5,259 bases of DNA from Bacillota bacterium (GTDB taxonomy: Bacteria; Bacillota; Clostridia; Saccharofermentanales; Fastidiosipilaceae). Below the pieces are notes generated by a model. That model was not told where the DNA came from. It saw only the letters and a program-made list of their open reading frames with translations, and searched no databases. The stretch lies in assembly GCA_023420715.1 (NCBI GenBank), contig JAEZVR010000079.1, positions 1 to 5,259 of the forward strand, read 5' to 3'. Shown one piece after another: positions 1 to 5,211 of the stretch. The position numbers and the translations under genes are program-made. Position 1 is the stretch's first letter. The number at the start of each line of letters is the position of its first letter.

Positions 1-246
1 GGATAGGATGAGCAGAAAAACGGCACCAATAACTAACTTGCGGATGCCCCAAGAGCGAATGAGTTTACCTAGGAAATAACAACTAAAAATAATGGCAATG
101 GTGCGGATGGTAGAGATATATCCACCCCAATCACTTGGCAGTTGCAAATCGATTTGAATCGCGGGCCAAGCTGCGCCGATTAGAGAGGAGCTAAAGCCAA
201 GACTGGAGAATGCGATGAAGAGGACGATCAAAAAGAGTCGTTTCAT
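1..246 (-). CDS. MFS transporter, N-terminal part (cut by left window edge)
   Basis: This is the first 82 codons of a membrane transporter of the major facilitator superfamily; the rest lies beyond the left edge. Translation from the ATG at 244-246 gives a short basic start (MKR), a hydrophobic helix at about residues 4-28, a loop (about 29-41) and a second helix at about 42-60. A motif A-like loop follows (G60-K-L-I-R-S-W-G-I-R-K70, compare the family pattern GxLaDrxGrk), then the start of a third helix. That order of helix, helix, basic motif A loop, helix is characteristic of the MFS N-terminal half. The start is supported by a GAGGAG Shine-Dalgarno (252-257) five bases upstream. It lies downstream of nrdB on the same strand, but a terminator and its own promoter separate them, so co-transcription is unlikely. 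The substrate cannot be told from this fragment. Confidence is high for the family and none for the substrate. Confidence 0.85.
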   Translation of the reverse strand, partial: MKRLFLIVLFIAFSSLGFSSSLIGAAWPAIQIDLQLPSDWGGYISTIRTIAIIFSCYFLGKLIRSWGIRKLVIGAVFLLILS

Positions 247-263
247 ATGAGCTCCTCGTGGAT

Positions 264-276
264 GTCCATTTTGGAC
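264..276. repeat. Small inverted repeat in the MFS gene leader
   Basis: GTCCA-TTT-TGGAC is a perfect 5-bp inverted repeat with a 3-base centre. It sits between the predicted -10 element of the transporter promoter and its ribosome binding site, at roughly +11 to +23 of the predicted transcript. It could be a small operator or a short leader hairpin; it is too short to decide and could be chance. Confidence 0.3.
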
Positions 277-293
277 TTGCCATAATCCCCTTC

Positions 294-302
294 ATTATAC
301 CA
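294..302 (-). promoter_or_regulatory. Extended -10 promoter for the MFS gene
   Basis: On the minus strand TGGTATAAT is a perfect extended -10 (TGn plus TATAAT at 294-299). The hexamer 17 bp upstream (CCCCTT, 317-322) is not a recognisable -35 and lies inside the nrdB terminator, so the promoter would depend on the extended -10. The predicted start is near 287, giving a leader of about 40 nt before the ATG at 246. Confidence 0.6.
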
Positions 303-315
303 TATGAGATAGACG

Positions 316-344
316 AAAGGGGAAGGCAATTTGCCATCCCCTTT
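316..344 (-). terminator. Intrinsic terminator after nrdB
   Basis: A near-perfect hairpin: outer stem of 8 bp (316-323 with 337-344), one A-A mismatch (324/336), inner stem of 4 bp (325-328 with 332-335) and a 3-base loop. It overlaps the first base of the nrdB stop codon region (344-346). On the minus strand it is followed by TTTCGTCTATCT, a U-rich but interrupted tail. It probably ends the nrdB transcript and insulates the transporter gene. Confidence 0.7.
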
Positions 345-1384
345 TATAAATCATCTACCATTGCCGTCGATTTCGCATATGCTGTGGATTTTGCTTCGAA
401 AAAATCTGTTTTAATGAGGTTGGCATCACTGTACTGACTAATCCAATTCATCGATGCCGGTTCGCTTTGATTGCGATCAAATATCGGTTCAAAGCCCAGA
501 TCTTTACAGCGTTGATTCCCCAGATATTCGATATAATCGGTGACCATTTGTTTGGTTAGGCCTTGAATATCGTCGCCGATCACATAGTGTCCCCAGGCGA
601 TTTCTTGTTCGACACCTGATTTAATCATTTCGCGGTAGGTTGCGATCTGATCTTGCGTAAATAGATGCGGTTCTTCTTTTTGCAACTCGCGTAGAATATT
701 TCTAAAGAGCCAAAGATGGGTGTTTTCGTCGCGGTTGATGTAACGAATTTCTTGAACAGAACCTGGCATTTGGCCATTTCGACCTAGATTATAGAAGAAC
801 ATAAAGCCGGAATAGAAATAGATGCCTTCTAAGATGTAGTTGGCCAATAGGACCTTTGTCAGGGTGTAATCATCTTGATGCGTCCGGAAGGTTTCATATA
901 AATCGCCAATAAAACGATTGCGTTTTAGTAGGTGTTCATCGTCTCGCCATTGATAAAGAATCTCAGTGCGCTCATCTGGCGAACAAATGGTGTCCAGCAT
1001 ATAACTGTAGGATTGGCTATGAATGGCCTCTTGATAAGTTTGGATGTTAAGGCATAGATTCACTTCGTTGGCCGTGATGTATTCGCCAATATAAGGCAAA
1101 TTGGCGGTTTGGATACTGTCTAGGAAAATGAGGAAGGAAAGAATCTTATCGTAGGCCTTACGCTCTGGTGCGGGCAGCGTTCTATAATTTCTCACGTCCT
1201 CGTTTAAGTTGATTTCTTCTGGTATCCAGAAATTATTTAAGGCCTGGCGGTACCAGTCCGATGTCCAGCTGTAACGCAGGTTATTAAAATCATTGAGGTT
1301 GGTCGGATTACCACCAATCATACGACGTTTGGTGAGGTCGATATCGCCATTTTCATTAAAAAGCTTTTTGGGTTTGATGTCCAT
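344..1384 (-). CDS. nrdB: Ribonucleotide reductase small subunit (R2, class Ia type)
   Basis: Beta subunit of aerobic ribonucleotide reductase: a cytoplasmic ferritin-like four-helix protein that holds a dinuclear metal site and a stable tyrosyl radical passed to NrdA at each turnover. At 346 aa it has normal family length. By alignment from memory with E. coli NrdB, the metal ligands are D89, E119, H122, E186, E220 and H223, and the radical tyrosine is Y126 (in EAIHSQSY). The radical-pathway tryptophan is W53 (NFWIPEE), and F190 and F194 match the hydrophobic pocket around the radical. The C-terminal tail carries a candidate transfer tyrosine, Y336, and ends in an acidic peptide (MVDDL) suited to docking on NrdA. 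The ATG at 1382-1384 has an AAGGGGG ribosome site (1390-1396) five bases away. nrdA lies 128 bp upstream on the same strand, but a strong terminator and a separate promoter stand between them. The tail shows a tandem AKSTA repeat. Iron versus manganese use cannot be read from sequence. Confidence 0.97.
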   Translation of the reverse strand: MDIKPKKLFNENGDIDLTKRRMIGGNPTNLNDFNNLRYSWTSDWYRQALNNFWIPEEINLNEDVRNYRTLPAPERKAYDKILSFLIFLDSIQTANLPYIGEYITANEVNLCLNIQTYQEAIHSQSYSYMLDTICSPDERTEILYQWRDDEHLLKRNRFIGDLYETFRTHQDDYTLTKVLLANYILEGIYFYSGFMFFYNLGRNGQMPGSVQEIRYINRDENTHLWLFRNILRELQKEEPHLFTQDQIATYREMIKSGVEQEIAWGHYVIGDDIQGLTKQMVTDYIEYLGNQRCKDLGFEPIFDRNQSEPASMNWISQYSDANLIKTDFFEAKSTAYAKSTAMVDDL

Positions 1385-1411
1385 AGCTTCCCCCTTCGAT
1401 TGTTTTTAGAT

Positions 1412-1420
1412 ATCATACCA
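1412..1420 (-). promoter_or_regulatory. Extended -10 promoter for nrdB
   Basis: The minus strand reads TGGTATGAT, an extended -10 (TGn) with TATGAT at 1412-1417, five of six bases of consensus. The hexamer 17 bp upstream (AAATAC) does not resemble a -35. The predicted start near 1405 gives a leader of about 20 nt, with the ribosome site close behind. It lies downstream of the nrdA terminator, so nrdB can be transcribed on its own. Confidence 0.6.
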
Positions 1421-1433
1421 CAAAATCTTGTGT
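1418..1433 (-). promoter_or_regulatory. NrdR-box-like operator at the nrdB promoter
   Basis: The minus strand reads ACACAAGATTTTGTGG, a palindrome with arms CACAA/TTGTG. It agrees with about 13 of 16 positions of the NrdR box consensus as I remember it (acaCwAtATaTwGtgt). NrdR is the ATP/dATP-sensing repressor of ribonucleotide reductase genes. The site abuts the -10 hexamer and includes the TG of the extended -10, so a bound repressor would block the polymerase. NrdR boxes usually occur in pairs about 31-32 bp apart; I see no convincing partner at that spacing. A weaker match lies at 1460-1475, 42 bp centre to centre. Confidence 0.6.
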
Positions 1434-1473
1434 TGTATTTTTTGTTTTTGGCGGATTTTGCACAACTTATTCT

Positions 1474-1506
1474 AAAAAAGACGCACCGCCTTGGTGCGTC
1501 CTTTTT
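1474..1506 (-). terminator. Strong intrinsic terminator after nrdA
   Basis: A perfect 8-bp GC-rich stem, GACGCACC (1480-1487) with GGTGCGTC (1493-1500), and a 5-base loop. On the minus strand it is followed by TTTTTT (1479-1474), and an A-run precedes it, so it could work in both directions. It begins seven bases beyond the nrdA stop codon and ends about 90 bp before the nrdB start, so it should end or reduce nrdA transcription before nrdB. Confidence 0.9.
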
Positions 1507-1512
1507 AGTGGA

Positions 1513-4044
1513 TTAGGCGCTGCAGCTTTCGCATTCGACGACCTCGAGAGAAAGCGAGCGACAATAATAAATCGTCTTGACACCGGCTTCCCACGCCATT
1601 TGGAAATAACTTAAAATCTGCCGGAAACTTAAATCCTGGGTAACGTAGAGATTGAGTGATTGTGCCTGGTCAACATGGCGTTGGCGTATACCAGCTGCTT
1701 TCATACTCCAAGATTGATCGATTTGATGGGCTTGCTTATAGAGCCAGAACGTTTCGTGGGTGAGATCCGGTGCAACCCGAGGCATGATGGCGCCTTTTTT
1801 CTCTTCCAAGAAATAACGTTTCATAATGGGGTCTAATCCAGCAGAGGTGCCTGCGATAATCGATGTGGATGATGTGGGAGCAATTGCAATTAGGTAGGCA
1901 TTCCGCATGCCATGTTTATGCACTTGATCCTTTAAGGCTTGCCAACGTTCGCTGTTGTAGTTGCGTTTCTGGAAATAGTCCCCTGTATCCCAGTCGGATC
2001 CATCAAAGTATGGATATTTCCCTTTTTCTTGAGCCAATTGGCAAGAGGCCTCGATGGCGGCATAATTTATATTTTCAAAGACTTCATCGACAAATTGAAG
2101 ATGCTCGTCGCTTTCCCAACGAATGCCGGCTTTGGCCAACATATGATGGTAGCCAGAAACGCCAAGTCCAAGCGAACGGTAGTGTTGATTCGTGTGCTGA
2201 GCATAGGGGAGCGGATAGTAGTTGAGATCGATGACGTTGTCCAGTGCGCGGATGGCCGCTTGGGTTATGCGGCGCAATTCAGCTTGATTGGTTACATCAA
2301 TATGACCAAGCACCAGGGAAGCCAAATTGCAGACCACAAAGTCCCCCGGTCTGGTTTTTTCTACGACAACCGTATCGCCTGACTCTGTTTTGATTTCGAG
2401 GGATACAGCCTCGATTTCGCTCATGTTTTGGGCGATTTCTGTACATAAGTTTGAACAGTAGATGATACCCTTATGCGGATTTGGGTTAGCTCTGTTGACA
2501 GTGTCTCGGAAGAAAGCAAATGGCGTTCCGGTTTCAACAGAAGATTTCAAAACCATACGTACAATTTCTTTAATGGGAAGGACGCGTTTATGGATTCGCG
2601 GATCTTGGACACAGTCGAGGTAACGAGACTTCCATTCATCACCGTAGCTATCCTCTAAATTGTATCCCTTAATTGTGCGGATCTCGTGTGGACACATGAG
2701 GTACCAATCGCCCTCCATATTGTCGCGCACTTGTTCCCAGAAGTAATCCGGATAGCAGACGGCGGGGAAGATGTCATGGGCTTTCATGCGATCATCGCCA
2801 TTGTTTGTTCGCAATTGTAAAAATTCGGGTAAATCTCGATGCCAAGCGTCTAGATAGACAGCGACGGAACCTTGGCGAACACCGAGTTGATCGACTGCGA
2901 CAGCTGTGTCATTAGCGAGCTTAATCCAGCGAATAACGCCGCCTGCTACGCCTTTGAAGCCGCGGATGGACGAGCCGATTGCACGGACTTTGCCAAAGTA
3001 CATTCCCATACCACCACCGAATTTGGAAACCTGGGAGAAATTTGTGATACTTCTGTATATGCCAGAAAGGGAATCTGGTACGGTATCAATAAAACAAGAA
3101 CTCAGCTGATGATAAGGTTTTCTGGCGTTCGACATGGTCGGTGTTGCCATGGTAACTTGCAACAAACTCAGCATGTCGTAAAACTGCTTGACCCAATCCA
3201 AGCGGATGGATTTGTCTTCCTTCATCCCCAAATGGAGTGAAATGCCCAAAAAAAGTTCTTGAGGGGATTCGTAGGGGCGGTGCTGATGATCTGAAATAAC
3301 ATAACGTTTGGTGAGTAAATCAAAAGCAGAAATGGTCAGCAATTCGTCTCGGGTATCATCGATAAATTCTGAAGCCTGATTCAGCTCGTCATCCGTGTAA
3401 TGTTCGCGGATGTAGCGGCCATACAGACCTTCTTTTTCCAAATAGGCCACTTTGTCAGAGAATTGCCGGATGCCAGCTGCTTCACAACGCTGTGCTAAAT
3501 TGTGGTGGTACTGGAGGGCTGCAAGTGTACTGGCGATATATTCCCATTTTGGAGCCTCTTGTGTGGTGAGCTCTGAGGCGGCGCGAATCAAGAGCTGCAT
3601 CCCTTCGTCCGGGGTCATACCCGCTTTAAAAAAAGCCTGAAATTTCTCACTTAAAAACTCCAAACTATAGGCAGCTTCCTGATAGGTATTTTGGATGCTT
3701 TCCAGTCGTTTTTCCAGACCTGGATAGTTGAGCTGGCGAATGATATTGTGACGCAAGTAACGCAAGGCTTGGCGCTGACTTCTGTATAGAATGTAAATCT
3801 TGGCAACCTTATAGTGGGCATTTTTCATCAGGATTTCTTCGACCAAATCTTGCACACGCTCTACTTTGAGATCGATTTTGGCATCTTGATCTTGAGAAAT
3901 GGCTTCAGAGACAGCTTGAGTTAGGTTGGTCAAAACGGTTTCGTCAACTGGCTGACCGGCCGCAATAAACGCCTTATGCATGGCTGAGGTGATTTTTTCT
4001 GGTAAAAATACTTCGTATGATCCGTTGCGTTTTTCGATTTGCAT
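1513..4044 (-). CDS. nrdA: Ribonucleotide reductase large subunit (R1, class Ia type, with ATP-cone)
   Basis: Alpha subunit of aerobic ribonucleotide reductase, reducing ribonucleoside diphosphates to deoxy forms. From the chosen ATG (4042-4044) it has 843 aa. Residues about 3-95 form an ATP-cone (start IEKRNGSYEVFLPEKI; later LMKNAHYKVAKIYILYR), the domain that senses ATP/dATP and sets overall activity. The R1 N-terminal helical domain follows (about 115-290), then the ten-stranded barrel. Visible catalytic residues are the C317 and C572 redox pair, N532, thiyl-radical C534 and E536 (NLCTEI), and the radical-pathway pair Y826-Y827. The C-terminal shuttle pair is C838 and C841 in ECESCSA. The reading frame extends 21 codons upstream to a TTG at 4105-4107, but that adds a non-family sequence across a hairpin and has no clear ribosome site. 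The ATG has AAAGGA (4055-4060) ten bases away. The subunit partner nrdB is downstream; no nrdI lies nearby, which, with the ATP-cone, argues against class Ib. Confidence 0.97.
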   Translation of the reverse strand: MQIEKRNGSYEVFLPEKITSAMHKAFIAAGQPVDETVLTNLTQAVSEAISQDQDAKIDLKVERVQDLVEEILMKNAHYKVAKIYILYRSQRQALRYLRHNIIRQLNYPGLEKRLESIQNTYQEAAYSLEFLSEKFQAFFKAGMTPDEGMQLLIRAASELTTQEAPKWEYIASTLAALQYHHNLAQRCEAAGIRQFSDKVAYLEKEGLYGRYIREHYTDDELNQASEFIDDTRDELLTISAFDLLTKRYVISDHQHRPYESPQELFLGISLHLGMKEDKSIRLDWVKQFYDMLSLLQVTMATPTMSNARKPYHQLSSCFIDTVPDSLSGIYRSITNFSQVSKFGGGMGMYFGKVRAIGSSIRGFKGVAGGVIRWIKLANDTAVAVDQLGVRQGSVAVYLDAWHRDLPEFLQLRTNNGDDRMKAHDIFPAVCYPDYFWEQVRDNMEGDWYLMCPHEIRTIKGYNLEDSYGDEWKSRYLDCVQDPRIHKRVLPIKEIVRMVLKSSVETGTPFAFFRDTVNRANPNPHKGIIYCSNLCTEIAQNMSEIEAVSLEIKTESGDTVVVEKTRPGDFVVCNLASLVLGHIDVTNQAELRRITQAAIRALDNVIDLNYYPLPYAQHTNQHYRSLGLGVSGYHHMLAKAGIRWESDEHLQFVDEVFENINYAAIEASCQLAQEKGKYPYFDGSDWDTGDYFQKRNYNSERWQALKDQVHKHGMRNAYLIAIAPTSSTSIIAGTSAGLDPIMKRYFLEEKKGAIMPRVAPDLTHETFWLYKQAHQIDQSWSMKAAGIRQRHVDQAQSLNLYVTQDLSFRQILSYFQMAWEAGVKTIYYCRSLSLEVVECESCSA

Positions 4045-4060
4045 GTAGAGCTCATCCTTT

Positions 4061-4086
4061 GAAAAAATTAGCCATCTGGAGATGGC
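4061..4086 (-). terminator. Terminator-like hairpin in the nrdA leader (possible attenuator)
   Basis: On the minus strand GCCATCT-CC-AGATGGC (4071-4086) forms a 6-7 bp stem and is followed by TAATTTTTT, and AAAA precedes it. That is the layout of an intrinsic terminator, placed before the nrdA ribosome site (4055-4060). If transcription starts well upstream it could act as an attenuator. If it starts at the -10 at 4096-4101 (start near 4089), the hairpin would lie at the very 5' end, too early for normal termination, and would more likely stabilise the mRNA. Confidence 0.5.
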
Positions 4087-4095
4087 GCTTTTGTA

Positions 4096-4104
4096 ATAAT
4101 AACA
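4096..4104 (-). promoter_or_regulatory. Candidate extended -10 promoter for nrdA
   Basis: The minus strand reads TGTTATTAT, a TGn extended -10 with TATTAT at 4096-4101 (five of six consensus bases). No -35 is recognisable 17 bp upstream (CATAAG). The predicted start near 4089 gives a leader of about 45 nt. An alternative, weaker upstream pair (TTGTCA at 4224-4229 with a poor -10 near 4201-4207) would give a long leader. Experimental start mapping would decide between them. Confidence 0.45.
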
Positions 4105-4147
4105 CAATCCGTCTGTTGCTTATGATTAATTTTCTTGCAATTTGTGT
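4102..4147 (-). promoter_or_regulatory. Pair of NrdR-like half-sites upstream of nrdA
   Basis: Minus-strand ACACAA (4142-4147) and TTGTGT (4102-4107) are exact inverted copies and match the outer halves of the NrdR box. Treated as two 16-bp boxes (4132-4147 and 4102-4117) they lie 30 bp centre to centre, close to the usual 31-32, but their inner halves fit poorly (about 8-9 of 16 each). The right-hand one touches the candidate -10. NrdR control of nrdA is expected biologically; the sequence support here is weak. Confidence 0.3.
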
Positions 4148-4182
4148 GCATCTTTTGGTCGATTTTGTCCAATCACAGACGG
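4109..4182. repeat. 8-bp inverted repeat in the nrdA upstream region
   Basis: CCGTCTGT (4109-4116) and ACAGACGG (4175-4182) are perfect inverted copies separated by 58 bp. In a long leader RNA the arms could pair and enclose the half-sites; in DNA they might be a looped operator. An 8-bp match over this distance can also be chance. Confidence 0.3.
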
Positions 4183-4230
4183 AACTTGAGTTTGCGAATA
4201 CTTAAAACATACAACAGGAAGGATGACAAT

Positions 4231-4248
4231 CCCGTAACATGTCACAGG
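4231..4248 (-). terminator. Weak possible terminator after the phosphoesterase gene
   Basis: Minus-strand CCTGTGACATGTTACGGG can fold into a 7-bp stem with two G-T pairs and a 4-base loop, starting five bases after the stop codon at 4254-4256. The tail (ATTGTCATCCTTCC) is pyrimidine-rich but has no real U-run. It may be a weak or factor-assisted terminator; if it does not stop transcription, phosphoesterase transcripts could run into nrdA. Confidence 0.3.
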
Positions 4249-4253
4249 TTTTA

Positions 4254-5141
4254 TTAAAGATATTCTAAAACACTGATTTCGGGCGGGACAAGAAACCGAA
4301 AAGGCAGGAGGACACAGCCAATGCCGTTGGAAATATAGCCTTGAATCCCACCATATTCAAATTGGTGTTGATAAATTTTGAGCTTGCACAAAGCATCCTT
4401 GCGCAAGGTTTTATATTCTAGGCGGAAAGGCAGGCGAATTTGTCCACCATGAAAATGTCCAGATAATAGAAAGGCTGCATCCTTTATATCCAGCTGAAGA
4501 ACAACATCTGGATTATGAGAGAGGACGATACGGTTTTTAGCCGGCACTGGTCGCAAGGGTGGCGTGTGCGGGTATATCAGGTTTGTGATCGCCTTTTCTA
4601 GATCTGGTTTACGCGTGTGCAAATCAGCCAGACCGAGAATTTGCCATTCCCTACCTTTTTTATCTGTCCAGATCAAACTCTGATTTTCCATAAGCGGTAG
4701 CAGGAGGCTTTTGAGCGGATCATCTTGCAAGCCCATATCATGATTGCCATAGACGCCGGCAAATAACCAATTGTTCTTTTGACAAAATTGCGCAATGGCT
4801 TCTAAGCGCCGAATGCCATAAGGTCGATCTGCCACCCAAGTAGACAAATCACCGCCAAACAAGACGAGATCGGGTTGAATTCGCTGTAAGGTGCGACAGA
4901 TTTTGCGATGGCGTACATTGAAGAAATAACCATGAATATCTGTGATTAAGGCAATACGTAGTCCAGTTGTTTCAGGTTGATTTGGATAATGCATGGACCA
5001 GCATCTTTTTTGACTGTGATGAAACCAACAATCTTGCTGCATTACGTAATTGTGATGATCAACTTTAAGGGTTGTGCTTTCGATGAGCCCCCATGTCATG
5101 CCAGCTAAAATAATAAATAAAAGTAAGAGGATATAAATCAT
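4254..5141 (-). CDS. Membrane-anchored calcineurin-like metallophosphoesterase
   Basis: A 295-aa two-metal phosphoesterase of the calcineurin-like superfamily, closest in layout to the YkuE/YaeI/LpxG-like membrane group. Residues about 2-20 are a hydrophobic helix that acts as an N-terminal anchor; I see no cleavage site or lipobox. The motifs appear in order: TDIHG (D68, H70), GGDL (D98), YGNHD (N133, H134), LSHNPD (H209) and SGHFHGGQ (H229, H231), so the full metal-binding set is present. Relatives cleave phosphodiester or pyrophosphate bonds in lipid-linked or nucleotide substrates; the substrate here is unknown. The ATG at 5139-5141 is the first possible start after an in-frame stop at 5172-5174, but no purine-rich ribosome site precedes it. 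Later ATGs (residues 15 and 34) have none either and would remove the anchor. nrdA follows 209 bp downstream on the same strand. Expression is probably from the extended -10 at 5185-5193. Confidence 0.9.
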   Translation of the reverse strand: MIYILLLLFIILAGMTWGLIESTTLKVDHHNYVMQQDCWFHHSQKRCWSMHYPNQPETTGLRIALITDIHGYFFNVRHRKICRTLQRIQPDLVLFGGDLSTWVADRPYGIRRLEAIAQFCQKNNWLFAGVYGNHDMGLQDDPLKSLLLPLMENQSLIWTDKKGREWQILGLADLHTRKPDLEKAITNLIYPHTPPLRPVPAKNRIVLSHNPDVVLQLDIKDAAFLLSGHFHGGQIRLPFRLEYKTLRKDALCKLKIYQHQFEYGGIQGYISNGIGCVLLPFRFLVPPEISVLEYL

Positions 5142-5150
5142 AGGATGATA

Positions 5151-5178
5151 TTGATCGGAAAAAGGACTGTGTTATAAT
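5151..5178 (+). promoter_or_regulatory. Promoter for the PC4/YdbC-like gene
   Basis: TTGATC (5151-5156) as -35, a 16-bp spacer, and a perfect extended -10 TGTTATAAT (TATAAT at 5173-5178). It is the best promoter in the window. The predicted start near 5185 gives a leader of about 27 nt with GGAGGAG at 5202-5208. It overlaps the promoter and leader of the opposite-strand phosphoesterase gene. Confidence 0.75.
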
Positions 5179-5184
5179 TCCGTG

Positions 5185-5193
5185 ATTATAGCA
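5185..5193 (-). promoter_or_regulatory. Extended -10 promoter for the phosphoesterase gene
   Basis: The minus strand reads TGCTATAAT, a perfect extended -10 (TATAAT at 5185-5190). The -35 position (5208-5213, ATATGC) is poor and falls on the start codon of the opposite gene. The predicted start near 5178 gives a leader of about 37 nt. It mirrors the plus-strand -10 across the 6-bp centre TCCGTG. Confidence 0.55.
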
Positions 5194-5211
5194 AAAATGA
5201 TGGAGGAGCAT

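Noticed and set aside
1863..3640. Several plus-strand open frames of 60-150 codons inside nrdA
   Set aside because: They lie antisense to a gene with intact family motifs throughout, have no ribosome sites I could recognise and no familiar domains; they look like shadows of nrdA codon use.
344..4044. Intein, group I intron or other insertion in nrdA or nrdB
   Set aside because: Reductase genes are common hosts of such elements, but both proteins read straight through all conserved motifs at normal spacing.
4045..4107. Upstream extension of nrdA to a TTG start, adding 21 residues
   Set aside because: The extra residues do not resemble an ATP-cone N-terminus, they cross the leader hairpin and U-run, and the TTG has no clear ribosome site. 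The ATG at 4042-4044 has AAAGGA upstream and starts right at the family's conserved beginning.
4017..4205. Plus-strand 62-codon open frame across the nrdA start region
   Set aside because: It lies antisense to the nrdA start and leader, has no ribosome site, and its hydrophobic stretch comes from the AT-rich regulatory DNA.
4061..4230. Cobalamin or other known riboswitch before nrdA
   Set aside because: Some reductase genes have B12 riboswitches, but I see no B12-box-like core or the length needed, and class Ia enzymes do not use cobalamin.
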